64,000 bases of DNA from positions 47,154 to 111,153 of the forward strand of contig LSRX01000677.1 of NCBI GenBank assembly GCA_001939145.1, written 5' to 3'. Both the position numbers and the translations under genes were made by a program. The notes below the pieces were generated by a model, which had not been told where the DNA came from, searched no databases, and was given only the letters and a program-made list of their open reading frames with translations. Positions 33,193 to 44,800 of this stretch are shown here, piece by piece. The DNA is from Symbiodinium microadriaticum (taxonomy: Eukaryota > Sar > Dinophyceae > Suessiales > Symbiodiniaceae). How positions within the stretch are numbered: position 1 is the first letter of the stretch; each line of letters opens with the position of its first letter.

Positions 33193-34990
33193 TTTGTTAT
33201 GTTGATAGATGATACTGAACTATGGTTGGAAGCAAAGCAGTGGCAATGCTGGGGTGATGATGCTTGTGGCTGCTGTGGAATCGTTGATGCTCGTGCCAGC
33301 GACGACGGCCAGAATGGTCATCGTGCGACTCATGGCGACGAGGGTGACAATGATCATCGCGGTGCCTGTATCTACGACAACATGGAATAATGTTCCGTGT
33401 GTTTTGGTGGGCAGTTGTGGGTGCCCATGGGCTTGCCACATTGTGGTCGTCAAACTTGTGGATCAAGTGTTCTTGAGGTTACGCTACATGGCCTATCCTG
33501 TGCCAACACGTGACGGTCCGCACTGCTCGCTCGGCTCGCGCGCAGGATGCCACCTCCGCTGGCGCGCCGAAAAAGAGCACAAATGCAGCGGTCCCAGAGT
33601 TTGGCCAAGCTTGCGCTGTGAAGAAGTGAATGCTCACGGGCACGGTGGTTTCCGAATTGCTTTGAGCAAACTGTGAGACGCTACTCCTCGGAGTTTTGCC
33701 CCGATGCCTTGCCAGTCTATCTGCGAGCTGCTATTTTCTGCCCACCGCTGCCCACACTTCAGTCCTGCAGCAAGGCCACTGCCGGCAAAGAGGCGACCAC
33801 GACTGCGGCATCGAGACTGCTAAGATGGGTCTTGGAGTCTAGGAATATTTCGGTGCTTTCGCGGGGCCGGCAGATCGAGTCGACCTTCCTTGCACGTCTT
33901 CTGGGGTCGGCAAAGGCTAGGGACAATGAAGCTCAGCAGACATGGAGGGTAGTGAAAAACCTGGCATTGAAGGTGTAAGCCTGGTAATTCTGGCATTTCT
34001 TTTGGGTTTCTTTTTGGGGCCGTGGGGCTGCGCGTGTCGTGTCCGATGTCTTCTTGAACGGGGCGAAGGATGCTTTTTCGGACATCTTGGTCATGCTACA
34101 TGCAGTCAAAGGCAAGATGTTCTGTGCATCAAGGCTCCTGCCAAGAATACAACAAGCCGAGAATCGGCCAGTACCACCAAGGCTGTCTCTTGCGCAGGAT
34201 GTTTGGGGATGATTTCGCTTGCGGTTTGAAGGAGTTGTAGAGATAGGTTTCAGGTACGGCTGGTTTGGCGAGTCGTGCTCAGTGTCCTTCTGGTTTCAGG
34301 CTGAGGGCGACCAGTAGCTTTGCCACAATTGCAGAACTGGCCTTGGACAGGCAGAGGAGGAAGAAGATGAAGAAGAGGAGGAGGAAGAAGAAGACGAGAC
34401 CACGCAGAAGGCCACCTCGACGACGAAGGCCTACAAGAGTCCTGGGGCTCGTTAGCTGTGGTGCAAGCACAGCCCTTCCATGCAAACGACTGCAGCAAAA
34501 ATTTGCCAGCACCGTCTACATCGCAGGCATCTGAGGATGACGGAGATGCAGCAACGACGACAAAGGCCTGTTCCTGCACTGAACCCTACTACGGCTTTCG
34601 AGCTTTAGTGGCTGAAGGATGTTCGAGTCAAGGCAGGGCTTCAAGCCCGGGCTGCAGAGTCGTGTTGCTTTTCGTTTTCTCACCTAAGGGCTGTTTTGGA
34701 TGGGACATTGAGGAAGCTTCAATCTTGAGCCCCTCTACAAGCAACAGAGGCGCCGGGCAACGAGGCAGACGAAGACGAAGATGAAGTGACAACCACGAAG
34801 CTTGTCAGATGCGGTTTTGCTTCCGCACAACCTCGTATCATCGAGGCTTGCAGCTTTTCGCAGCTTCCAAATGCTGCCAAGGAACAAGGCTACCACAAGC
34901 AAGACCAGCGCAGAGGCCACCACGACTGCCGAGGCACGGCATGCCGATGCTCTTCCAAGTATCTGCCATCCGACGACTACGATCGCATAG
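26657..34990 (+). CDS. Very large Thr-rich/Ala-rich repeat protein with acidic-Thr tail
   Basis: The main exon (26657 or, after the acceptor ctgtgcag, about 26768, to 30156) encodes a Thr-rich, mucin-like head (about 26850-27185, TTTTK/TTTES runs). Three copies of an Ala-rich helical block follow. Each block is made of roughly 25-residue units of the type [19 protein letters not shown]. Blocks 1 and 2 are offset by exactly 1,050 bases and share identical stretches (27891 and 28941). Thr/Pro linkers separate them. Block 3 is broken by the N run at 29653-29705, across which the frame shifts, so the gap length is not real. Later exons fit the same module: 30247-30330, 30418-30465, 30529-30567, 30739-30778, 31022-31071, 32259-32342 and 32746-32832. 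The tail has Thr and Glu/Asp-Thr exons near 32865-33016, 34344-34450, 34515-34570, 34748-34800 and 34890-34990 (stop). It is probably a cell-surface, matrix or protective protein. No signal peptide was found. Tail membership is inference. Confidence 0.7.
27190..29652 (+). repeat. 1,050-bp coding higher-order repeat (about 350 aa)
   Basis: Landmarks recur at constant spacing. [10 protein letters not shown] is encoded near 27430 and its equivalents near 28484 and 29530. YEQAAS occurs at 27842 and 28892. An identical stretch coding [20 protein letters not shown] starts at 27892 and 28942. The third copy is interrupted by the gap at 29653. Confidence 0.85.
29653..29705. other. Assembly gap (53 N)
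   Basis: Falls inside the third Ala-rich block. The Ala-rich reading frame before and after it differs, so the true missing length is not 53 bases. Collapse of the 1,050-bp repeat is likely. Confidence 0.95.
30157..30246 (+). other. 90-base in-frame intron of the repeat protein
   Basis: The Ala-rich pattern is broken only here by a non-repeat stretch (TGFTHWQKG and so on). Removing 30157-30246 (donor gagaag|GTTACA, acceptor atgcag|GACAAG) rejoins the helical pattern in phase. Because 90 is divisible by three and contains no stop, retention would add 30 residues. Confidence 0.6.
31080..32258. repeat. Long microsatellite intron of the repeat-protein gene
   Basis: Contains CCTAAA-like pieces (31560-31590), (CAAG)n/(CAAA)n at 31625-31830, and a GGAT/GGAGGGAT tract at 31950-32145. 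In the latter the 8-mer GGAGGGAT repeats about a dozen times. The next Ala-rich exon starts at 32259 in the matching phase. Confidence 0.75.
33144..33192. repeat. (GAT)n microsatellite
   Basis: About 15 GAT units in an intron of the repeat-protein tail. Confidence 0.95.
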
Positions 34991-35093
34991 CACAGACTTG
35001 ATTGTGACAGGAGTGAAAGGACCAAGACGGTCAATCCGTCTCCAGGCCATGTGGGATTCTAGGTTCTAGGCTCTCTGCGCTTCCAAATCTGTT

Positions 35094-36030
35094 GTGTCCC
35101 CACTCTGCCAAGGAAGCTCCTCTTGGCAAGCCGGCGGTTGGGCAGAGCCCTGCACCGGTCTCACCCGTTACGGGGTAGCATGGGAAGCCTCCAAAGCGGT
35201 CCCCCCTTCGCTGAGGCTCTGGAACTTAAGGCTCGCCATCTCCCCTCCCAGGGAAAGGAGCGGCTCGGACTCGAGCTGGGACAGCAAAAAGGAGTCTCTG
35301 CAGGTCAGGGCTGCTGCAGAGTATGCACGCCTCAGTGGTCACGGCAACCATAGAGATGCATACAAAGAGGGAGAGAGAAAGAGGGAGAGAGAGAGGCACG
35401 GGAAGGCAGCAACAGGAAACAACGCAACTAAAGAGCAGCTGTTGAAGCTCAGGGCCGTCTGGGATCAAGATGAAACTTTGATGTCTGAAGCACCTGCACA
35501 TGGCAGACTCTCGTAGAATCCGGAGTCCATCAGCAGCAGCCTCCCGAGCACGAACTTTTGCGGTTGGGACGTGTTGAAGTTTAATCGCCGTAGGAATGAT
35601 CCCATGCCCCACGCCAGCCAGCTGCGCTGCTTCTCGTCCTTCCTTCGCCCGGGTTGGGGCTCTTGTGGCCTTTGGGGGATTCCAGCAGCTCTGCATACCC
35701 TCACAGCTGAAGCTCCTTTCCTTGCGGGCTTAGGGGCACCTTGAAGTAGGGCTGCCAGGGAAAGACTGCAAGATTCTTGGCCCTGCATGCCCAGGTGCTG
35801 ACCGGCGAAAAAGTTGCGGCGGATCAGTCGTTCTTGAGCGATCTGGAGCAGAATCGAGAACTGATTAGTCTTCACAAGGAGAGGCTCGATGTTGTGTGTG
35901 TGTGTGTGTGCATGAGAGTGGGTGGGTGGATGTGGATTCCTCCGAGCCTGACGAGCCGCCAGGAGCTCCTCGCCAAGCATGAGCAGCTCTTCGAGAGCAT
36001 GCAGGCAGATCTCAGCAACGTGATGCATGG
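35094..36030 (+). CDS. Coiled-coil-like gene, partial exon set
   Basis: Two adjoining exons are convincing. Exon 35795-35890 (VLTGEKVAADQSFLSDLEQN, then RELISLHKERLD, GT donor into a GT repeat) joins in phase to exon 35963-36030 (ELLAKHEQLFESMQADLSNV, then MHG, apparent GA donor). The combined run has the charge and Leu spacing of a long helix or coiled coil. Upstream candidates in 35260-35500 (SKKESLQVRAAAEYARL; TKEQLLKLRAVWDQDETLM) are similar in style. No family is recognised. Start and end are unresolved, and it might belong to the same transcription unit as a neighbour. Confidence 0.45.
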
Positions 36031-36309
36031 GATTGTATGAGTCTGCCTGCCTGCAGGTCTGGAGGACTCTTGATAGGTTCATGTGGTCGTGCTATGATAG
36101 GCAGTTCAGTAGTGCAGTGCCGGATATGTTCGTCGTAGCATCCAACGTGCAAAGTGGATCCAGCTTCCTTGTCGAAATACTGCACGAGACCGTCTTGTGC
36201 TTGCTAGGAGTGGCTAGGTTCGACCTGGAGACCTTGATCCATTTTTTGGTAGCTTGGGGTTGCAGAAAGGCTTCGAGACTGTCAAGAAGTCAGCAGCTCG
36301 AAGTATCGT

Positions 36310-37075
36310 GAGCTACACCGCAGCCTAGATTCTCTGCATCCTTCCGATGCGTGATTTGCACAGGCGAAGTCCTTGGCTGTGTTGACCAAAGGCAGACGTG
36401 CGAAGACCGAGGAGCTGGGTTTTAGAAGTTTGTTGTGATTCTTCGGGTATTGACCTTGTGATCCGCGGTTGCCGCTCGACCGGACGCAAGGCCTGGGCCT
36501 GATTCTCCCATGCGCTGACTCTAGCATCAGCGCCATAATGAAGTGCTCTCAATCTTAAGCCCTGCTAGAGCCCCCAAGCTCCGCAAACCTGGGGCCAAAC
36601 AGCCGATTGAGGGGCAGGACCACAGTGATTGCCAATAATTATCGAGGAGTAATTAGTCCGCTTTCGACACACCCCTGCCTGAGAAGCAAATGCATGAGGG
36701 TTTGTTCTAAAGGTCCGTGTCAACGGTTTATACAAAACCGGCAATGTCACAGGGTTTAAAGAGTCTGCGAAAGATCCGCTAAAGCAGGCGCGGAATGCAA
36801 ACAGTTTTGCGCGAAAGTTGTATCAACACGCGATAACACACGGAACCATGTACACTCAATGTAAGTAAACAAGCAGACACAGATTTAGGGACTCTTCAAA
36901 ATGAGATGATGCAGAGGAAGAACTGGTCTCCGGCCTCGTCGCATACGACGTGAGACCAGACTCTGAGCAGGACGAGGCCGGCATCCCGCGATTTTTGAGG
37001 GTCGCGTTGAGGTTTGAGCCGGTTTGAGGTTAAGGGTTCGTGGTTCAGGGCTCCGGGGGCTTAAGCTGCGAAGCT
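36310..37075. other. No recognised gene
   Basis: Intergenic or intronic sequence between the coiled-coil exons and the N-terminal exon candidates of the channel. No motif seen on either strand. Confidence 0.35.
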
Positions 37076-37079
37076 AGCA

Positions 37080-37394
37080 ATGGCACGCGAAAGCAAGCTG
37101 TGCAACATAAATCTGCTAAGCAGGCACCACAACAACAAGACAAGTGCGATCACCGATAGATTTTCCATGGGCCGCGAGGTCCCCAAACGAGGCAAACCCG
37201 CACCTCGAACCAAAAAACAAGTGCACAAGGGTACAAGTTGAGAAAGAGCTTCAATGTCGGTTAATTCCCCGAAGCAGGTGGTCGAGGCTGCAGAAACCGT
37301 TCGACCTTCCTTCCACCGGGTGGATACCACTGGTCGGCCCTCGTTCCAGCGGGCGGATACTTTCGACAGCCTCGAGGAGAAGCTAAAAATGCAG
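37080..37394 (+). CDS. Candidate N-terminal exons of the ion-channel gene
   Basis: ATG at 37080 opens a basic, polar frame of 53 codons (MARESKLCNINLLSRH, then MGREVPKRGKPAPRTKKQ). After gaagcag the exon at 37278 reads VVEAAETVRPSFHRV, then a near-repeat RPSFQRADTFDSLEEKLKMQ, ending near 37394. The twice-occurring RPSFxR(V/A)DT motif looks like a kinase-site-rich cytoplasmic tail. It precedes the first channel helix by 1.5 kb. The junction between the two exons could not be phased cleanly, so linkage to the channel is inference. Confidence 0.4.
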
Positions 37395-38851
37395 GACCCA
37401 ACGTGCGAGGGGCTTTATTTAAGATTAGGGTTTCTTGAAATGGTGTTCCCGGTCTACTTGGGGGTTCTATAGAAGGATCTCTGGTTTTCTGAAACTCCCT
37501 TTTTGAGCTGCGGGCACTGTTTTGGATCGGTTTCTGCAGAAGTCGCCATGTGAACCTGAAAATAAGGGCACTCGGCATGAACATGATCGTCTTGCCGGCT
37601 ATGATGGTGATCATCAGTATGGTTTGTTGAGTCTGGTAGATTGATTCCAGGCGGCAAGCCGCAGTTGCTGCTCAGAATTTCCTCTCCTTCAAAGAAAGAG
37701 CTCGAACGGAGGAGTGCGACGAAGAACCCTGAACCCGAACTGGATCTGCAAAGCTCGTCTTCCTCGGCTAACTTGTTGTAACTCGCCTCTTTCAGCCGGT
37801 AAGTCGCAAGCCGAGGCAGACCATATCACAAGCGCAGTCATGATCAGACAGGCCCACAAGAACAGCGAGATGAACACGAGCATCACCAATAAAACCTCTT
37901 GACTTCTCCCTTCTTCGCCCCGAGCTTCGGAGACCTGGGTCTCAGGAGGCAGAGCAGACGGCATTTGACCTGACGGGGCTCCAGTCGATGTCCCTTCCGC
38001 ATCTGAGGTCTGGCTTGGGGCTTTGGGACAGGGTCCCCATCACAGGGGGTGTGGGGGCAGTTTTGTGGAGCGCAGAATCCACTCCTGGCTGCCTGGAAGC
38101 GTTGTTTGCACTTTGCACCATGCTGCAGGCGGCATCAGAGCTTGCTGCGCCAAGCTGCACAGCTACCTGCGATGCAATAATCTTCTCAGCGGGAACTTCG
38201 AAACCGTAGCAGTAACCTGCGTGCGCGCTCTTCACCACCCTGCCTAAATTTCATTAACACCCGCAATGGAACCAAAACCTGTTCCTTGCTTTTGCCGGCT
38301 TGTCCATGATGGTGCCTGGAATCATGATGTACCGCTACAACGCCGTTGTCGATCGTGCAAGCTAGCAGAGCTTCGATCTCTTTGAGTACGCGCGTCGCGC
38401 AAAATCCAGTTGATCGGCACGTTTGGGGCAGAGGCCATATTTAGTGTTCTAAATTGCGAAACTGGTAGCACTCTTTTTGCCATATGCAGCTACACTCACA
38501 GCAGTTCTGCACCAAGTCCTGAGCGCCGAGGTATGGGGGTCTCGTCCGTAAAGCTCTGAGCTGCGCGGCGAGCGCTGCAAAGTTCCTGGAATCTGCTCCT
38601 TGTTTTGACCTTGGCCGAGGGAGCATGAAACTTAGGCTTTCAGGGGTGAATGTTGAGGACTGAGCTTCTGGGGCGTGACATTGTATCGTCGCTTCCAGGG
38701 TTCTCGCGATTTAGCTGTCATATGACAAGCTTTGATGTTGTTTCCCGCCTTTGGGAGTGGGCGCCGAGCGTGATTCTGAGCTTTCTGTATGGTATGTCGG
38801 AGGCTGCAAAGACAATTATCAGGCACGGACTGTGCACTTCTGTCATCCAAG

Positions 38852-41800
38852 GTTACTGAACCACCTCGCACGGGCTTTGTGGCCACGCTGCTCCTGAGCA
38901 GCTTCTTCCAGTCAATATCTCTGGGAGTGATACTTGACTGCAGCTCCCTCCATAAGAGCAGTTCGCGTCGGAGGTGTATGCGTGTGTGCAGCCATGGGTG
39001 GTGCAACTCTCTTTCCCGATCCTTGCGGGCATGTAAACAGCTCAACCATCGACAGACTGTGCCATCTGTAAGCTCTAGGTGCGGGTCTTGTATCCCTTGT
39101 TCCCATCTATCGCGGCATTCAAAAAGTCCCGGGGTACATGTCAGGATAGTGCTGAATGCCGCCTGGATCACGGCACCTCGACTTTGTTTGGGCTTGTTAC
39201 GCCAAGCTTTGTCAGGAGGTGGCGTTGAAGCATCGGATCGTCACCTTCGGAGAGTGGCAGTTCTGCCGAAAGTTGTTCGACCTCGGTACATATCTGGAGT
39301 GTTGTACCATGCCTTCTCCTGCTCCAGTTGGCCGGTCTGAAGCTCAGGTCATGACCAACTACGAGCTGTCCCGACCGGGCGAAGAGGTCGTATAACAATG
39401 ATGATAATCATAATAATAATTATTATGCTGACAATAATAATTAGTAACAATAATCGTAGCAATAATGCTAATAACAATACGAATAAAAAGAACAATAAGA
39501 AGAATAACACTAATAGCCAAACAGCACGGCCCACTCCCCAAAACGCCCGAAAGAGCAGAAGCTCTCAATTTGGGTCCCTGCGAGGTGCAGCAAGTTCTGG
39601 AAGTCGAACTCGCTTTTTCTGCCTTCTACCTCTTTGAGGCCTGGAAAAACAGGGCGAGGGCTAGTTCGTGATACTGCTGTTCTGGAGTTTACAGCTGGGG
39701 CACGTATTTCATCCTTCGACTCGACATCAGTGCCGGTCTATGCTGAACTGGCTTCGTTGCTGTTTCTTTTTCGGCGCGGCCCAGGTCTTGGCCAAGCTGT
39801 ACGTCCACCGCTTCTATTTCTTTCGTGCGCAGGCCCGGTGCTCAGGTTTGTCAGATGTAGCACTTGGGGTTAGCATGTCATCTGTGGCGTGAGATCGCAA
39901 AGCTTGTTCCTGCAAAGGGCTTGAAGGAGGGTCTTGCAGGCATCGGGATTAAGAGCGACCAATCGATAAGATGATGATGTGCTAGGATCAGTTCTACTTT
40001 TTTGGCAGGACCGATGGTGGAACATTTTTGACTTCTTCCTCGTCGTGACTGTCCTGGTAGAGAAGCTTGGCATGAGGGCACGATAGGGTTTTGTTGTTGT
40101 TTTTGTTTTTTGTGCTTTTCATTATCTCAAATTCAAAAACGATCCAAGAGAGCGCGTGGGTTCAGCACGAGAGCTGAGGCACCTCCTTACAGCCAGTGCT
40201 TCTGGCAGTGTGAGCAGCGGATCGGGATTTGATGCTTCTGAGACTGCAATCCATCGTCCCAGGTTCAATGTTCGAAACCTCCAGCCCGTGATGACCGCAA
40301 CATGGGCCCCTAACCCCGAACTTCTTCGGCTTCGAAATGGGAGCAAAACAGCCCTAGAGACGGCAGTGACCTCGGAGTTCATGTTGACATGTCGCCTTCC
40401 GGGTTTACTCGAGCCACGAACCTGAAATCCGCCAAAATTCCAGAGGGCAGTCTCTTTCAAATTTTTGCTTCACGGCTTTTCGGATCGTAATAGTAGTAAT
40501 AGTAGTATGCTGCTTCAGGTGATGTTCCTGCGGCTTCTCCGCCTCTGCAAGTTGGCTCGGATCCTTCGCATCTTTCGGCAGCGGGGTGCCCGGCCGGGTG
40601 TTGGGAGGCACCTGCTATCGTCTGCACAGATTCACAAAAAGTATCGGAGATTCTACACCGGTATGTGTATGTATCTCAATAAATGAACGTATACATGTGT
40701 CCACACATACATGCATACAGCTACATACAGCTACACACAGCTACATACACACACATATACATACATGCATCCATACATACATACATACCCAATTTTTCAA
40801 CGGCGGGACTAAAAGAGTGGAACCTCAGCAAAAACCTGTGCTGTGTCCACCGCATTCTGACTGAGCTCCAGGTGTTCCAAGCTCTCATCCCTAAGAGCCG
40901 TGAAGCCCTGTACTCAGGTTGCAGTTCTTCCAGGAGCTCCGACTGATGCTTGAGTGTGTGGCGGGCTCTGTGGTCAATGCTTTCTGGTGCCGGAGCCTCA
41001 GAGTTGCTTTGGGTCGGAGGGCTTCTGCTAGACAGGTCCGGGGAGTCAGAAGACCGTATAGTATCCGGTTCATGAGAACATGGCACCGGACCTCCATGAT
41101 GAAGTTTGACCTAGCAAAAGGGAGGCTTTGTGGCATCATCTTCCCTGTGTGGGATGATAGGGTAGCTTCGACTGGTTCCATCTCTCGAGGTGTGATTTTG
41201 CTCTTCTTCACCAAGTTCATCTTCGCCCTTCTCCTGGGGCAGGCGTTGGTAGGACCCAAGCCAGAGCACTGCAATCAGGGCAAAGTCAAGCGAGGCCTCG
41301 AGCCCAGATGTTCGGTTCCACAACTTCCCCTGTTTTCCGGCTCGGCCCTGGAGGTTTCCCGAAGACAGGGCCTGAAGAATCCACAAGCGCCGCAGGATAC
41401 TTTGCTGACATTGCCCGCACGGAAGACATCACCTCGGAGCACTCGAGAGAGCTGCGGGACTGGAATGGATAAGGCCATGTGCTTCGTAGGCCTGGTTTAG
41501 TATATGAGATGGGGTCAAAATTATCGTTAATGTAGTTTAGTGTAGAGGGTAGTTGTTGAGCCAGAACCCCCAAGATCGATAGGGGACGCGCTAAAACGAT
41601 AGGGTTACTTATACTTTGGCCCCTGCAAGTGCCTTAGGCGAATTCCTCGGAAAACGATAGGGGACGCGCTAGTTCAAAAACATAAGCAGCATGAACAAGT
41701 AATTTTGATGCCGACTCATATATGCTGTCAGTGGACACAACAGAGCCAGAGGTTGGGCTGACTGAGTGCGCTCGTCTTTCATGTCCTTGAGGAGCTAGTC

Positions 41801-44800
41801 TCCAAGAAACCAGGAAACATCACGTCTCATCCGAAGCCGAGGCTGCAATCCTTGTTCCGCAACGTGTTTCAGACCATGATCACTCTGCTTCAGGCTGCCT
41901 TGCCGGCATCTGGCTCTTCTGTCTCTTCTGTTGTGCTGGAGCACATCCGTTTCTGTCACCACTTAAACATACAACATACTCCTAAATTCGCGTGAAAGCT
42001 TCGACTTCGTGCAGCATCACTTTTTGTGGTTCTCTTTCGTTGGGTCCAATTTCAGTTTCAGACTGCGCCATCACATACTACCTGCGCCATCACATACTAC
42101 CATATATTTATTATGGGCTGCAGTATATTCTACTACCACCATCCCATCATATAGCACTGTATTTTCATGTTTTATACTAGGCTCGAGTCTCACGCAGTGT
42201 TTTACAATTAGACATGTTACATGTCACGTTTCCATATCCGATGTTAAACCGCAGCAGACTTCAGTCCGACTCGCCGCAAGCTTGAGGCAAGGTGTTGGAG
42301 CCCTGTGAAACTTCAGTGCCGGTGAAGCTGTGACACTTCCTCCGCGAGTGGCGGTTCTCGAGCCAAGGCCACAACTGGTGGCATTGACTGGAACGAGCCT
42401 TACAAGGACGGGGGCCAGGGCATTGGGGCTGAGATTTCGGGGGGGCTGCTGCGGCGCCTCATCTGTCCGGCTTTGCTCTGACTGTTGAGCTGTGGCTGGC
42501 ATACCAGAACAAGTGGAATTACGGGCGCTGAAACTCTTTCGAGTCACAGCCGGTGCTGCGCACCCAAGCTGGGCACTGTTGCTGTAGACCCGTGATCTCA
42601 GCATTGCGTTTTGAAGCATCGGCACCCGTGTGGCCGAATGGTATTTTCGCCTGCCCAGATCATTCATGGCACGATGAGCCTGAGCAAGAGGGAACACCAA
42701 CAGCTTCGAGACATTTGCTGGTGCGTGCACATGCACTGGTGCTAGCATCTGTGCGTGACTCCACTAAGTCTTGCCTCCCTCCAACTATTTCGGATAACCC
42801 GAATTGGAATAGCCTATTGGCGTCAATGAAGAAGAACCCCTAAACCCGAAGCATGGTCGAGCTTTGACGGGAGGCGCTTGAGAGAACTGGTTGGGCAATG
42901 CCTGTACGGACCTCAGATAGGTGACATCAAGCAACCCTACTGTCCTTGGGTGTATTAGGAGCCACCTCGCTTGAAGATTGTATTCAAAACTCCTGTCGGA
43001 GACCGAAGATGGCCGAGGTGATCTTCGTTATGTTCATCCTGCTCTTCGTCGTGTCGATCTGGAACATTGCTCCTGGGCTGGACCTCGATGGTGTTTTCAT
43101 GGCACGTTTCATGCATCCTTGCCTCCATGCATATATTTCTGCATGCCTATGGCATGTATACTGTACATACAGGCACACGTTCCTGCACCTCGCATATCGT
43201 AATGCATATCTGTATACTTGTGCGCACATGTAAATGTCCAAGCCAATGGAAACACGTGCGTGCGCGCGTGTGTGTGTGTGTCCATATATGTATGTATATA
43301 TGTGAAAAAACAAATATATGTATATACATATCTTATAAATCGTATAGGTATCGTATGTGAGCACATAAATACATACATACACACATACATACATACCTAC
43401 ATACATACATACATACATACATACATACCTACATACAGTTACATACATACAGTTACATACATGCAGTTACATACAGTTACATGCATACAGTTGCATACAT
43501 ACAGTTTTTCATACATACAGATACATACATACAGTTGCATATATACATACAGTTGCATATATACATACAGTTGCATACATACATACAAACATACATACAT
43601 ACATACAGACATACAGACATACAGACATACAGACATACATACATACATACATACATACATACATACATACATACATACGGATGGGCCTTCCTCGTTTGAT
43701 CCATCGCACTGCTCGCGAACCAGAGCTGTCGCTTGACTCTCCATCTTCAGAGCACTAACGGATGCCGAGGTGACATCCATCTTCGTTGAGGCTGCGCTAA
43801 AGGCTGCAACTCCGGACTTTGATGCTGTGGTGTGGGAGCAGCGCGGCTGTAAGCATGTCGGGCAACGGCGAGGGGCGGACTGGAACTCCAAGCCTCCGAG
43901 CACTCCCATGAGCTCGTCGTTTGCAGCCAAGGCAGACCAACCAGGAGAAGAAGCTTTCACAGGACCCCGCAAACCGTCAGATCGCTGCCGAAGATTTCTG
44001 CAAATCTTCCCTTGTCAGGAGCTCATCGATGTTTTCGTGGGTCGCGGCGGGTCTGCAGCGAGGGCATGAGCTAAGGCGGCTAAGGCCAAGTTGGGTGTTT
44101 GGCTGGGCCAGGTCCCGGTAAGTAGCAGGCCGCTGGAGCCGGGCGAACATCCTCCACATGTGTTGATCGAAAGATGACAGTTGAAGGAGTAGGGGGAGAG
44201 AGAGAAAGAGAGAGATGGATGTGGATGCCGTTGAATACCAAGGTGCAACCTATCACGGCGAGGACGTGGGATCCATTTCCCTCGAGGTGGAGCGAAGTGT
44301 TTGAAACCTTCTGATGATGCGAGACCGACAAGCTTCGCCGTTTTGCGGCTACTCCGAAAGGACTTCCGCCCAATGGCGGAGGATCCCCGGTTCCGGGGAT
44401 ACTTGCATCTTGGTAGCACGGTGTACGTTTCAGGTCATCAGCCTTTCCGTTGGAGTACTTCTAGTGAGCTCTGGCTTTTGGCTGTGGGAGAAGAGCCCTT
44501 CAGTGTGATCTCTTGGGAAGCTTCACTAGGGTGATGAGACATGAATGATCAATGCTTCAAGCGGTGGTGGCCAACCAACACATTCATGTGTACGAATACT
44601 GACAACATAGTTGAGCAAAGAGGGGTGCAAAGAGGGGTGCGCATCCGGATGCTCCTGAACGTCAGGTCCGCGAGGGGCATCGACATCAAAAATGTCGAGT
44701 TGGGACCTCTGGGGAAGCTGCACACTCTATGCATTTGCCAATCTTGCCTTCTTGTTGCTGAGTGCATCTCGTACCGCTTCGAAGGTCCTTCTTCAACATG

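Noticed and set aside
33760..33850. Thr/Ala-rich frame as a further exon of the repeat protein
   Set aside because: Composition fits ([14 protein letters not shown]) but no clean phase with neighbours could be established.
37061..37964. Minus-strand hydrophobic frames (VLLVMLVFISLFLWACLI; LSVIALVLLLWCLL) suggesting a reverse-strand membrane protein
   Set aside because: They overlap the convincing + strand polar exon at 37278-37394 and nearby + strand coding-like DNA. Hydrophobic antisense of polar codons is common; kept only as a low possibility.
38266..38360. Hydrophobic + strand stretch (FLAFAGLSMMVPGIMMYRYN) just before the channel
   Set aside because: Could be an exon, but no acceptor fixes its start and it is not needed to complete S1-S6.
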